A stretch of 52,247 nt of DNA from Oscillospiraceae bacterium (lineage in GTDB: Bacteria; Bacillota; Clostridia; Oscillospirales; Ruminococcaceae), in the NCBI GenBank assembly GCA_017466865.1, contig JAFTTI010000014.1, positions 204,866 through 257,112 on the forward strand, read 5' to 3'. Below, piece after piece: positions 27,179 through 35,839 of the stretch; position 1 is the stretch's first letter, and every line of letters starts with the position of its first letter. The translations under genes and the position numbers were made by a program. The notes beneath the pieces are model-generated. The model made no database searches. It worked only from the letters and a program-made list of their open reading frames with translations, and was not told where the DNA came from.

Positions 27179-28626
27179 TAGAATACATTCACCCTTGTTT
27201 CATATTCATCAGTTTCCTTGCAGGAAACGACTATATATCCGTTATCTTCTTTTTTAAGCTTTACTATAACATACTTTTCGGGGAGAGTAGCAAGTTCCTT
27301 ATCTCTTTCTTCAACCCATGAAGGTGCAGGGGCGAGATAGCCGACAGCAACATCATAAGTATCCCCGTTTTTAGCAACATTTCTGATAACGGGAGAGTAT
27401 GAGAAAAATTCGGGAGTAACAGGAACAGTATATGATTTTGTTTCGCTGTTATAATAGAATGTAAGCGAAACATCCCCGACATCCCTGTGCTTGAATGTGA
27501 GATTTTTTCCGAAAAGTTTTGTAGCGTGGAGTTCAACATCCGCCTGAGGAATAGTTATGTTTTCATAACTTTCTTCGTATTTAGAAATATCTCCGTGAAG
27601 AAGAATATCCCATATAGCAGCGTTTAAAACGCTATCGGGAGAAAGCTGTGTTATATCGTCAAACTCGGGTGAGTCGATGATAACAAGGGGATATACTATC
27701 GATTTGAATTCTTCTTTCTGTTTTGTGTTGTTTGCTATTCCTTCGGCAATGCCTTTTACAAAGAGAACAGAAGATACAAATCCGATAAGAGCTAAAACAG
27801 AAACCACAACGCCGATAGCAAGATAAGAATTTCTCTTGAAAGATTTTCTTATTATAGGCTCACTTGTTGTTTCGGGTTCTGATGAAAATTCCTCGATTTC
27901 GCTTACATCTTCATCAAGCGCACTGTCGAAAACTATTTTGAGTTCATCAAACGGGTCATCAGCCTTTTTCTTTTCAGAATGAACTTTCTTTGGTTTCTCT
28001 TCCTTCTGTTTCTTTTCAGTCTTTTCTGATTTTTCAAGTTTGAAAGACTTTCTCTGAGTTTTCTTTGACTTTTCTTCTTCCTTCTTCTCGGGAGAGGGCA
28101 TATTCATAAAACTCGATTTTATATCTTCTATCGAAACAGAAACAGATTCCTTTTCGGGCGCACCCTCAATCATTTCAGGAACAGGCTGTTCTTCGATTTC
28201 AGGAGTGATTTCTTTTGGCGTTTCAACCTTTTCTTCGACAGGTTTTTTATCCTGCTTTTTATCAGCCTTTTCGGATTTCTGGAAAAGCTTTTTCTTTGAC
28301 TTTTCTTCTTTTGTTTCCGAAGGCTTTTCTTCGGATTTTACATCATCGGTCTTTACTTCTTCAGCCTTTGTTTCAACTTTTTCTTCAGGTATAATTTCCT
28401 TCTTTTCAGCTTCTTCTGCTTTCTTTTCTTCAGGAAGTTTCATATCTTCAGAAATCTTATCTCTTGCTTTCTTTTCAGCGATAGCCTCAATAAGCTTGTC
28501 GGGATCGGTTTCTTTTAAAATATCCGATGAGGATTTTTCCTCTTTCCCCGATATGTAAGCGTCGTAATCGAAAAAGCCCTCATCATCAGGTTTATTCTTT
28601 TTCTTTTTACTGTCAAATATGCTCAT
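27178..28626 (-). CDS. Lys/Glu-rich single-pass membrane protein, function unknown
   Basis: A 482-residue protein of no recognised family. Residues 1-260 are a highly charged, Lys/Glu-rich, probably disordered cytoplasmic region with repeated EKKAEEAEKKE and KSKKKLFQKSEK type blocks. A single membrane helix follows (about 268-290). The rest, about 190 residues, should lie outside and looks folded (PLVIIDSPEFDDITQLSPDSVLNAAIWDILLHG; then DVELHATKLFGKNLTFKHRDVGDVSLTFYYN). It starts 10 bases after proA with RBS AAGGAG and overlaps tyrA by one base, so it is cotranslated with amino-acid enzymes for no evident reason. Confidence 0.82.
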   Translation of the reverse strand: MSIFDSKKKKNKPDDEGFFDYDAYISGKEEKSSSDILKETDPDKLIEAIAEKKARDKISEDMKLPEEKKAEEAEKKEIIPEEKVETKAEEVKTDDVKSEEKPSETKEEKSKKKLFQKSEKADKKQDKKPVEEKVETPKEITPEIEEQPVPEMIEGAPEKESVSVSIEDIKSSFMNMPSPEKKEEEKSKKTQRKSFKLEKSEKTEKKQKEEKPKKVHSEKKKADDPFDELKIVFDSALDEDVSEIEEFSSEPETTSEPIIRKSFKRNSYLAIGVVVSVLALIGFVSSVLFVKGIAEGIANNTKQKEEFKSIVYPLVIIDSPEFDDITQLSPDSVLNAAIWDILLHGDISKYEESYENITIPQADVELHATKLFGKNLTFKHRDVGDVSLTFYYNSETKSYTVPVTPEFFSYSPVIRNVAKNGDTYDVAVGYLAPAPSWVEERDKELATLPEKYVIVKLKKEDNGYIVVSCKETDEYETRVNVF

Positions 28627-28636
28627 ATTCTACTCC

Positions 28637-29890
28637 TTATCTTATCTGACCGTTTCCGCGTATAAGGTATTTTATTGTTGTGAGTTCAGAAAGTCCCATA
28701 GGGCCTCTTGCGTGAAGCTTCTGTGTAGAAATTCCTATTTCAGCACCAAGTCCGAAAACTTCGCCATCTGTAAATCTTGTGGATGCGTTTACATAAACTG
28801 CAGCGGCGTCAATGCTGTTAAGGAACTTTTCAGCGTTTCTGAAATTCTCTGTTATTATACATTCTGAATGATGAGTTGTGTATTTTGAGATGTGTTCGAT
28901 AGCCTCATCAATATCGTCAACAACCTTGCAGGAGATGATATAGCCTAAAAATTCGGTATCATAATCTTCTTCTGTTGCAAGTTTCACCTTGTCGCTTTCG
29001 CCTAAGATAGAAAGTGTTTTTTCGCATCCTCTTATTTCAACGCTATGTTCGTCGAGTTTTGCTTTGATAAGAGGAAGAATTTCATCCGCAATATCCTTAT
29101 GAACAAGCAGACTTTCAACTGCGTTACATACAGAAGGACGCTGAGTTTTTCCGTTGTTTGTGATGTTTATTGCCATTTCCTTATCAGCAGATGCATCTAT
29201 GAAGATATGGCAGTTTCCTGTTCCTGTTTCGATAACGGGAACTGTTGCGTTCATAACACAGGCTTTTATAAGTCCCGCGCCACCTCTCGGGATAAGAACA
29301 TCAACATATTTGTTGCAACGCATAAATTCATTCGCAACATCTCTTGATGTATCTTCGATGATAGCAACAATATCTTTCGGGAAACCTGATTTTTCAATAG
29401 CCTCACGCATGATCTCAACGAGAAGGATGTTTGAATTTATCGCTTCTTTTCCACCTCTGAGGATAGTTGCGTTTCCTGATTTTATACAAAGCGCCGCCGC
29501 ATCAACAGTTACATTGGGGCGTGATTCATAGATGATTCCTATAACGCCTAAGGGAACTCTTACCTTTTCGATTTTCATTCCATTAGGGTGTGTATGTCCG
29601 CCTACAACCTGACCTACGGGGTCACCGAGTTTTGTGAGTGCTACAACAGCATCAGCAATAGCATTTATACGCTTTTCGTCAAGCATAAGTCTGTCGACCA
29701 TAACATCAGAAATGCCGTTTTCCTTCGCTTTGCTTATGTCGAGTTTATTTGCTTCGATAATTCTGTCTGTGTTTTCGCGGAGTGCTTTTGCTATATTTTC
29801 GAGAATAACATTCTTTTCGGCTGTCGATGCCGATGCTATTTTTACAGACGCTTTTTTGGCATTAAACCCGAGTGTTTCGATATATGTCAT
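28637..29890 (-). CDS. proA: Glutamate-5-semialdehyde dehydrogenase (gamma-glutamyl phosphate reductase)
   Basis: A 417-residue NADPH-dependent enzyme that reduces gamma-glutamyl phosphate in proline synthesis. Family features: GVIGIIYESRPNVTVDAAALCIKSGNATILRGGKEA, the catalytic cysteine in NGKTQRPSVCNAVESLLVH, and the C-terminal RFTDGEVFGLGAEIGISTQKLHARGPMGL. The ATG at 29890 is preceded by AAAGGAGG; a longer in-frame start exists within proB but has no ribosome site. It lies four bases after proB, the product being passed directly from ProB. Confidence 0.97.
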   Translation of the reverse strand: MTYIETLGFNAKKASVKIASASTAEKNVILENIAKALRENTDRIIEANKLDISKAKENGISDVMVDRLMLDEKRINAIADAVVALTKLGDPVGQVVGGHTHPNGMKIEKVRVPLGVIGIIYESRPNVTVDAAALCIKSGNATILRGGKEAINSNILLVEIMREAIEKSGFPKDIVAIIEDTSRDVANEFMRCNKYVDVLIPRGGAGLIKACVMNATVPVIETGTGNCHIFIDASADKEMAINITNNGKTQRPSVCNAVESLLVHKDIADEILPLIKAKLDEHSVEIRGCEKTLSILGESDKVKLATEEDYDTEFLGYIISCKVVDDIDEAIEHISKYTTHHSECIITENFRNAEKFLNSIDAAAVYVNASTRFTDGEVFGLGAEIGISTQKLHARGPMGLSELTTIKYLIRGNGQIR

Positions 29891-29894
29891 ATCT

Positions 29895-30689
29895 TTAGTC
29901 CTCCTTTGCTTTGAAAACAGTTCCTGTCGGGATGTCTTCAAAGAGTTCGTATATTTTCATAGGATTTTTTCCGTTCATGATAACCATATCAATTCCCGCT
30001 TCGTTTGCAATTTCAGCGGCATTGATTTTTGTCTTCATTCCGCCTGTGCCGTGTGCTGTTCCCGCACCGCCTGCGATATCTCGGATTTCATCTGTTATTT
30101 CATCAACAACGGGGATAAGTTTTGCATCGGGATTTTTTCTCGGGTCGCCATCATAAAGACCATCAATGTCAGAGAGAATAACGATAAGGTCAGCCCCCGC
30201 GAGAGTTCCTACAATAGCGGCAAGAGAGTCGTTTTCACCAACTTCGAGTTCGAGTTCGTCGATGGCAACAACGTCGTTTTCGTTGACGATAGGAATAACG
30301 CCCTGCTCTAAAAGCTTTGTCATTGTGTTGATAACGTTCGCTCTTCTTACAGGTTCGATAACGTATTTTGTAAGAAGCATCTGTGCAACGGGAATGTTGT
30401 ATTCAGAAAAATTCTTGTCATAAAGATACATAAGCTGACACTGACCGACAGCAGCCGCCGCCTGCTTTGAGGGAGTGTCCGATGGTCTTTCTTTAAGACC
30501 GAGTTTAGCACATCCGAGCCCTACTGCGCCCGATGTTACTATGATAACTTCGTGTCCCTGATTTTTTACATCAGCGAGAACCTTTACAAGATTTTCAACT
30601 CGTCTTATATTGAGCATACCTGTTCTGTGGGTGAGAGTTGATGTTCCGATTTTAAATACAACTCTTTTTTTCTCTGAAATTTTAGACAT
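29895..30689 (-). CDS. proB: Glutamate 5-kinase, short form without PUA domain
   Basis: A 264-residue amino-acid kinase catalysing the first step of proline synthesis. It has VVFKIGTSTLTH, VIIVTSGAVGLG, PIVNENDVVAIDELE, GENDSLAAIVGTLAGADLIVILSDIDGLY and GTGGMKTKINAAEIA. It ends after the kinase domain, so the C-terminal PUA domain of E. coli ProB (about 367 residues) is missing; such short forms are common in clostridia. RBS AAAGGAAAA. It sits 18 bases after the 2-hydroxyacid dehydrogenase gene and four before proA. Confidence 0.96.
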   Translation of the reverse strand: MSKISEKKRVVFKIGTSTLTHRTGMLNIRRVENLVKVLADVKNQGHEVIIVTSGAVGLGCAKLGLKERPSDTPSKQAAAAVGQCQLMYLYDKNFSEYNIPVAQMLLTKYVIEPVRRANVINTMTKLLEQGVIPIVNENDVVAIDELELEVGENDSLAAIVGTLAGADLIVILSDIDGLYDGDPRKNPDAKLIPVVDEITDEIRDIAGGAGTAHGTGGMKTKINAAEIANEAGIDMVIMNGKNPMKIYELFEDIPTGTVFKAKED

Positions 30690-30707
30690 ATATGATTTTC
30701 CTTTCGG

Positions 30708-31661
30708 TTAGTTTACCTTGTTTATGGGATTTCCTGCGAGATAGGCTTTAAGGTTTTCCGTTACTATTGAAAGCAGTCTTTCTCTTGTCTGTTTTGGTGC
30801 CCAGGCGATATGCGGAGTGATTATTATATTCTTTGCTGTGAAAAGCGGGTTACTCTGAAGCATTGGTTCGACTGCAACAACATCAACCGCCGCACCGCCT
30901 ATTCTTTCTTCGTTAAGAGCGTCGGCAAGGTCTTTTTCGACAACCGTTCCGCCTCTTGATGTATTTATGAGAAAAGCGTTCTTCTTCATCATAGAAAGTG
31001 TTTCTTTGTTTATTATGTTCTTTGTTTCATCCGTTAAAGGACAATGAAGTGAGATTATATCAGCATTTTTAAAAAGTTCTTCTCTTGAAACAAATTCATA
31101 TGGATAAGTATTTTTTTCGGGGACTGTTCTTGTTGAAATGATAACTTTCATTCCGAAAGCGTCAGCAATTTTAGCAACTGCTTTTCCAATACTGCCAAAG
31201 CCTATTATACCCATTGTTTTGCCGTAAAGTTCTTCTGTCGGAGAAAGATAATAGACAAAACTTTCTGATTTTATCCAGTCGCCTTTTTTGACTGATTCGG
31301 AGTATTCGTGGATTTTTGAAAAATGTTCTGCTATAAATGCAAAAACATGACTTGCAACAGCCATAGTCGAATACTGCCCCGCGTTAGTAACAGTAATGCC
31401 CATTTCTCTTGCGGCAACAATGTCTATGTTGTTGTATCCCGTTGCACATTCACCGATGTATTTAAGGTTTTTACACTGCGAAAGTATTTCTCTTGTGAGG
31501 TTTGCCTTGTTGCAGAGCACTACCTCGGCATCGCCTATATACTCAACGATTTTATCGTGTGGAGTAACACCATAGGATGTAACCTCACCGAGTTCTTTCA
31601 AAGCGTCAAGCGAAAGGTCATTGTTGTTTATTGCATTTTCTTCAAGAATTACTATTTTCAT
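30708..31661 (-). CDS. D-isomer specific 2-hydroxyacid dehydrogenase
   Basis: A 317-residue NAD-dependent dehydrogenase of the glycerate/phosphoglycerate type. The Rossmann motif GKTMGIIGFGSIGKAVAKIA, HCPLTDETKNIINKETL, NTSRGGTVVEKDLADAL (catalytic Arg) and the acid/histidine pair in VEPM...NIIITPHIAWA are present. Substrate may be hydroxypyruvate/glycerate or another 2-keto acid. I take the ATG at 31661, nine bases after AGAGG; another in-frame ATG at 31667 is too close to it. The gene overlaps the upstream small membrane protein gene by 20 bases and leads into proBA. Confidence 0.9.
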   Translation of the reverse strand: MKIVILEENAINNNDLSLDALKELGEVTSYGVTPHDKIVEYIGDAEVVLCNKANLTREILSQCKNLKYIGECATGYNNIDIVAAREMGITVTNAGQYSTMAVASHVFAFIAEHFSKIHEYSESVKKGDWIKSESFVYYLSPTEELYGKTMGIIGFGSIGKAVAKIADAFGMKVIISTRTVPEKNTYPYEFVSREELFKNADIISLHCPLTDETKNIINKETLSMMKKNAFLINTSRGGTVVEKDLADALNEERIGGAAVDVVAVEPMLQSNPLFTAKNIIITPHIAWAPKQTRERLLSIVTENLKAYLAGNPINKVN

Positions 31662-31950
31662 CTTCATCTGCCTCTTTTTCTGAAGTTTCTTCTTTCTTTT
31701 TCTTTCTGCTGTCTAAAAACATAAAGACAAGTATCATAATATAGAGGATAAGTTCTTCAATGCCAAGAAGCATACGTGTTGTCTTTGTGTTGCAGAGATA
31801 GATTAGGAATGTTGAAAGAACAGATGTCGAAAGAAGAAGATAATGAAACGATTTTTTTCTTGCGAACATAAATATGAAAAACAATGCCCCGAAAACCCCG
31901 AAAGCGATATGAACGGGTAAGGGCAGAGGAAAATAAACATTTGTCTGCAT
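31642..31950 (-). CDS. Small membrane protein with three helices and charged tail
   Basis: A 102-residue protein of no recognised family with three hydrophobic segments (about 12-30, 36-52 and 60-80), then a basic KKKKEE turn and an acidic tail. RBS AAGGAG precedes the ATG. It is the first gene of the operon that continues with the 2-hydroxyacid dehydrogenase, proB, proA, the 482-residue protein and tyrA. Confidence 0.78.
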   Translation of the reverse strand: MQTNVYFPLPLPVHIAFGVFGALFFIFMFARKKSFHYLLLSTSVLSTFLIYLCNTKTTRMLLGIEELILYIMILVFMFLDSRKKKKEETSEKEADEDENSNS

Positions 31951-31997
31951 AATATAAATCTCCTTGAAACAATACTATTAAAAAATAATTACATTAT

Positions 31998-32026
31998 ATT
32001 ATATCACTTATTTCAGTGGTTTTCAA
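31998..32026 (-). promoter_or_regulatory. Promoter of the proline/tyrA operon
   Basis: On the minus strand TTGAAA and TATAAT are separated by 17 bases, 48 bases before the first ATG. It is divergent from the copA promoter 25 bases away. Confidence 0.8.
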
Positions 32027-32050
32027 TAGAAAAGTCAATCTTTTTTAAAC

Positions 32051-32079
32051 TTGACGAAAGTATAGTAATATGGTATACT
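32051..32079 (+). promoter_or_regulatory. copA promoter
   Basis: TTGACG and TATACT are separated by 17 bases, about 40 bases before the copA TTG start. The -10 lies inside a perfect inverted repeat. Confidence 0.82.
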
Positions 32080-32081
32080 TT
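32057..32081. promoter_or_regulatory. Palindromic operator in copA promoter
   Basis: AAAGTATA and TATACTTT form a perfect 8-base inverted repeat with a 9-base spacer, filling the space between -35 and -10 and covering the -10. This is where a repressor would block polymerase. It does not look like the GC-rich CsoR site, and only loosely resembles the TACA-type CopY box. No copper regulator is encoded in the window. Confidence 0.65.
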
Positions 32082-32118
32082 AAACCGATGACTTATTTAC
32101 GGTAAAAGAGGTGCGATT

Positions 32119-34566
32119 TTGAAAAGAACTTTTACAGTCGGGGGAATGAGCTGTGCCGCTTGTTCGGCAAGGGTTGAAAAGGCGGTTTCTTCTCTTGACG
32201 GAATAGAAGAATGCAGCGTAAATCTTCTTACTGGAACGATGATTACATCGGGAGAAACATCCGAAGAAGAAATCATATCCGCCGTTATAAAAGCAGGTTA
32301 TACAGCCTCTTTAAAAGACGGAAAAACGAGCGTAAAAACAGCGGAAAAAGAAACCGAAAAATCAGAATTTGTTCCGATAATAAAGCGTTTTATTGTATCG
32401 CTTGTTTTCCTTCTTCCGCTTATGTATTTTTCAATGGGACATAATATGTTTTCCTTCCCTGTGCCTTCATTTTTTGAAGGAAATCATATTGCTCTCGCAC
32501 TTTTACAACTTATCCTTTCAGCGATAGTTATTGTTATAAATCAGAAATTCTTTATAAACGGCGCAAAAGGATTTATAAATCGTTCTCCTAATATGGACAG
32601 CCTTGTGGCATTAGGGTCAGGCGCATCATTTATTTACAGCGTTTTTAATCTTTTTATGATGACCGCAGGTAAGGGGAATTATCATAATCTTTATTTTGAA
32701 TCCGCAGCGATGATACTTACTCTCATAACTCTCGGAAAATCGCTTGAGGCGTATTCAAAAGGAAGAACAACCGATGCGATAAAATCCCTTATGAAACTTT
32801 CACCGAAAACCGCAACGGTTATAAGAAACGGAAAAGAACTTACTATCCCTGTTGAAGATGTTGTGAAAGGCGATGTCATTTCTGTTAAACCGGGCGAAAG
32901 TATTTCGGTTGACGGAATTGTTTTAAGCGGAAATACCGCTGTTGATGAATCTCTCCTCACGGGAGAGAGTGTTCCTTCTGAAAAGAAAGAGGGTGACAAG
33001 GTTTTTGCCGCAACGGTGAATACTTATGGTCATATAACTTTCAGGGCAGAGGGGATAGGCGAAGAAACCGTCCTTTCGGGAATAATAAGAACAGTAAGCG
33101 ATGCGGCGGCAACAAAAGCGCCTATCGCAAAAATCGCAGATAAGGTTTCGGGAATTTTTGTTCCCGTTGTTCTTATGCTTTCTCTGATAACACTAATAAT
33201 CTGGCTTATCGTCGGAAAAGATACCGCGTTTTCACTTTCGAGAGCGATTTCGGTGCTTGTTATAAGCTGCCCCTGCGCTTTAGGACTTGCAACTCCCGTT
33301 GCTGTTATGGTAGGGTCGGGTGTGGGCGCTAAAAACAACATTCTTTTCAAGACCGCGGAATCACTTGAAAATACGGGCAAAACAAAGATAGTAGCACTTG
33401 ATAAAACGGGTACACTGACAAAAGGCGAGCCTGTTGTAACAGATGTTATTCCGACAGAGAATTTTTCTTCTGATGAACTTGTTTTTATAGCATCTTCACT
33501 TGAAAAAAACAGCGAACATCCTCTCGGAAAAGCCGTTGTAAAATATGCTATTGAAAATAACATAAAAATATCTGATGTTTCAGATTTCAAAACGCTTTCG
33601 GGAAGCGGACTTTCAGCCTTTATAAACGGCGAAAAAACAGTCGGTGGGAAGTTTGATTTTATCTCTGAATACTGCGATATTTCTGATGATACGAAAGAGA
33701 AAGCGGATAAACTTTCTGATGAAGGAAAAACTCCTCTTTACTTTGCAAAAGAAGATAAACTTATAGGTGTTATCGCTGTTTCGGATGAACTTAAAGAAGA
33801 CAGTATAAAAGCCGTTGAAACTATGAAAAAAGCGGGACTTTCTGTTGTTATGATAACGGGCGATAACGAGCGTACCGCAAAGTCTGTTGCAGAAAAAGCA
33901 GGAATAGAAAAATTCTATGCAGGAGTAACTCCCGATGAAAAGGGAAAAATCATAGAAAAACTGAAAACCGATGGAAGAACAGCTATGGTCGGTGACGGAA
34001 TAAATGATGCAGTAGCTTTAACCTCTGCGGATACAGGTTTTGCAATAGGAAGCGGAACAGATATTGCGATAGATTCGGCAGATGTCGTTATAATGAAAAA
34101 CAGCCTTACAGATGTTGCATCAGCAATAACTCTCAGCCGAAAAACACTCACAGTAATAAAACAAAATCTTTTCTGGGCGTTTATCTATAACATCATAGGA
34201 ATTCCAATAGCGGCAGGCGCACTCATTCCTTTGTGGAATATAGAGATGTCCCCTATGATAGGCGCTGCGGCGATGAGCCTTTCGAGTTTCTTTGTTGTAT
34301 CAAACGCTTTAAGACTTAATTTTGCAAAAATAAATGACAATAAAAAAGAAAGGAAGAATAAATCTATGGAAATCACAATGAAAGTTGAAGGAATGATGTG
34401 TTCACATTGCGAGGCTGCCGTTAAAAAGGCGCTTGAAAGCATCGCAGGGGTAGCGGAAGCAACACCCGACCACACAAAAGGAACTGTTATCGTAAAACTC
34501 TCTGAAGAGGTTGATTTTGAAGTTCTCAAAAAAGCAGTTGAGGATAAGGATTATAAGGTTCTTTAA
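32119..34566 (+). CDS. copA: Copper-exporting P1B-type ATPase with N- and C-terminal HMA domains
   Basis: An 815-residue Cu+ pump. Order: HMA domain 1 (residues 1-65, GMSCAACS with Cys12 and Cys15), eight membrane helices, TGES (281-284), the metal-site CPC in ISCPCALGL (384-386), DKTGT (Asp428), the SEHPLGKAV loop, [21 protein letters not shown], and a second HMA domain at the C-terminus (from about residue 750, GMMCSHC with Cys761 and Cys764). A C-terminal HMA is unusual; most CopA have theirs at the N-terminus. The start is TTG with AAAAGAGGTG upstream. An internal ATG with its own ribosome site precedes HMA 2. Own promoter, operator and terminator. Confidence 0.95.
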   Translation: MKRTFTVGGMSCAACSARVEKAVSSLDGIEECSVNLLTGTMITSGETSEEEIISAVIKAGYTASLKDGKTSVKTAEKETEKSEFVPIIKRFIVSLVFLLPLMYFSMGHNMFSFPVPSFFEGNHIALALLQLILSAIVIVINQKFFINGAKGFINRSPNMDSLVALGSGASFIYSVFNLFMMTAGKGNYHNLYFESAAMILTLITLGKSLEAYSKGRTTDAIKSLMKLSPKTATVIRNGKELTIPVEDVVKGDVISVKPGESISVDGIVLSGNTAVDESLLTGESVPSEKKEGDKVFAATVNTYGHITFRAEGIGEETVLSGIIRTVSDAAATKAPIAKIADKVSGIFVPVVLMLSLITLIIWLIVGKDTAFSLSRAISVLVISCPCALGLATPVAVMVGSGVGAKNNILFKTAESLENTGKTKIVALDKTGTLTKGEPVVTDVIPTENFSSDELVFIASSLEKNSEHPLGKAVVKYAIENNIKISDVSDFKTLSGSGLSAFINGEKTVGGKFDFISEYCDISDDTKEKADKLSDEGKTPLYFAKEDKLIGVIAVSDELKEDSIKAVETMKKAGLSVVMITGDNERTAKSVAEKAGIEKFYAGVTPDEKGKIIEKLKTDGRTAMVGDGINDAVALTSADTGFAIGSGTDIAIDSADVVIMKNSLTDVASAITLSRKTLTVIKQNLFWAFIYNIIGIPIAAGALIPLWNIEMSPMIGAAAMSLSSFFVVSNALRLNFAKINDNKKERKNKSMEITMKVEGMMCSHCEAAVKKALESIAGVAEATPDHTKGTVIVKLSEEVDFEVLKKAVEDKDYKVL
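34366..34566 (+). CDS. Possible internal start making free CopZ-like copper chaperone
   Basis: Within copA, in frame, the ATG at 34366 is preceded by AAGAAAGGAAG at correct spacing, in an AT-rich linker ([13 protein letters not shown]). Translation from it would give a 66-residue HMA protein ([15 protein letters not shown]...), the size and shape of free CopZ chaperones. E. coli copA is known to make a free chaperone from its N-terminal HMA by ribosomal frameshifting; here an internal start at the C-terminal end could do the same job. It may instead be the trace of an old copA-copZ gene pair fused by loss of a stop. Confidence 0.5.
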   Translation: MEITMKVEGMMCSHCEAAVKKALESIAGVAEATPDHTKGTVIVKLSEEVDFEVLKKAVEDKDYKVL

Positions 34567-34573
34567 GAATTAT

Positions 34574-34610
34574 CGGCAGGAAGTTTTCTTTTCTTCCTGC
34601 CGTTATTTTA
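34574..34610 (+). terminator. Terminator after copA
   Basis: CGGCAGGAAG and CTTCCTGCCG form a perfect 10-base stem with a TTATTTTATT tail. Confidence 0.88.
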
Positions 34611-34699
34611 TTATGATATTATACTATATGTATAAATTTGTGTTGAGTATAATACTAATTGTATAAAAATCCGTTAAATGCCCAAAATACGATAAAAAT

Positions 34700-34728
34700 T
34701 TGACATTTAAGGCAAAATGAGGTAATAT
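34700..34728 (+). promoter_or_regulatory. Promoter of sensor-like/deo operon
   Basis: TTGACA and TAATAT are separated by 17 bases, about 34 bases before the best start region of the next gene. Confidence 0.78.
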
Positions 34729-34768
34729 TATCTTGTATGACCATTTTTGAAAAGAGGCGATATGGAAA

Positions 34769-35839
34769 ATGCTAAAAAAAATAAGGATAAGACCCAGTTG
34801 CAAAAGCCTTGACGGCTTTTTCATAACACTTGCTGTTGTGTCGGTTTTAATGCTTTTATACAGCACATTCTATACCTACCGTGCTACCGATGAAAAAAAT
34901 ATCAAGGAACAGGAAATAGAAAGTTTTTTTGACGATTGCGATGCTATAAAATCAGCTTCAGATCTTTTTACAAACGAGGCAAAACTTTTTGTTATCGATA
35001 ATGACCTTTCACACCTCAATACTTATTGGGAAGAAGCCGAAAAAACGCAGTCTGTCGAAAACGCAATGAATCACATAAGAGAAAGCGGAAAATTCACAAA
35101 TGCCGAACTCATACCGCTTGAAATGGCTTATGAAAAACTTGTTTCTATAAGAGATACCGAGGCGAAATCAATGTTACTTATCGCTTCCGCAAACGGAATT
35201 GACGACAGGGCTTTGCCTGTTTATCTCAAGGATTACGAACTCAGCGACAATCAGAAACGTCTTTCAAAAGATGATAAAATTTACGAGGCGAGAATTCTCC
35301 TTTACGGCGATGTATATAAATCGGCAAAGGAAGAAATAGAAACTGACCTTTCGATTTTCACAGATAATGTTGATGTCAAATATCAGACCGAAAAACGCCG
35401 TTCTACAGTTATGCTTCATGCATCTGTAACAATTCAGTCAGCAGGACTTCTGCTTGTTGCGATAATTTCGGTTATTCTCTTTTTTGTTTACAGAATTTTC
35501 TGTCGCGATGCACTCATTAAAAACGCTAATAAAGCAGATGTTTCTGGTGATATAGAACTTGAAGAAAGGGGATTTTCAGAACTCTGCATAATAGCCGAAA
35601 GATATAACGAAAATATGAAAAAGCTCTATGGTGAAAAAGAAAAGATTTCTGAAACAGAAGAAATAACAGAAGAAGTTTCTGAAGAGAAATCAGAAGAAAT
35701 AAAAGAGGAAATTCCCGAAGAAAAAACAGAAGAAATAAAGGAAGAACAGAAAGAAGAACCTGTAGAAATCATCGAAGATTCTGATGATGAAGTCAGAGAA
35801 GACAATCTCATAAGAGAAAAGAAAAAGGAGAAAGTATAA
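34769..35839 (+). CDS. Membrane protein with sensor-type extracytoplasmic domain, no output domain
   Basis: A 356-residue protein with two membrane helices (about 18-36 and 222-245) enclosing a helical extracytoplasmic domain. Its NEAKLFVIDNDLSHLNTYWEEAEKTQSVENAM pattern resembles the sensor region found in many clostridial GGDEF and histidine-kinase proteins. After helix 2 come about 40 residues and a Glu-rich tail (about 290-356), not an enzyme. The ATG at 34769 is far from the AGAGG at 34753. The better-placed ATG at 34762 is one frame off and reaches this frame only if one A of the A8 run at 34774-34781 is skipped. It is coupled to deoC by TAATG. Confidence 0.75.
   Translation: MLKKIRIRPSCKSLDGFFITLAVVSVLMLLYSTFYTYRATDEKNIKEQEIESFFDDCDAIKSASDLFTNEAKLFVIDNDLSHLNTYWEEAEKTQSVENAMNHIRESGKFTNAELIPLEMAYEKLVSIRDTEAKSMLLIASANGIDDRALPVYLKDYELSDNQKRLSKDDKIYEARILLYGDVYKSAKEEIETDLSIFTDNVDVKYQTEKRRSTVMLHASVTIQSAGLLLVAIISVILFFVYRIFCRDALIKNANKADVSGDIELEERGFSELCIIAERYNENMKKLYGEKEKISETEEITEEVSEEKSEEIKEEIPEEKTEEIKEEQKEEPVEIIEDSDDEVREDNLIREKKKEKV

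Noticed and set aside
33030-33590. Open frame on the minus strand within copA
   Set aside because: Antisense shadow of a conserved ATPase domain, with no start signals.
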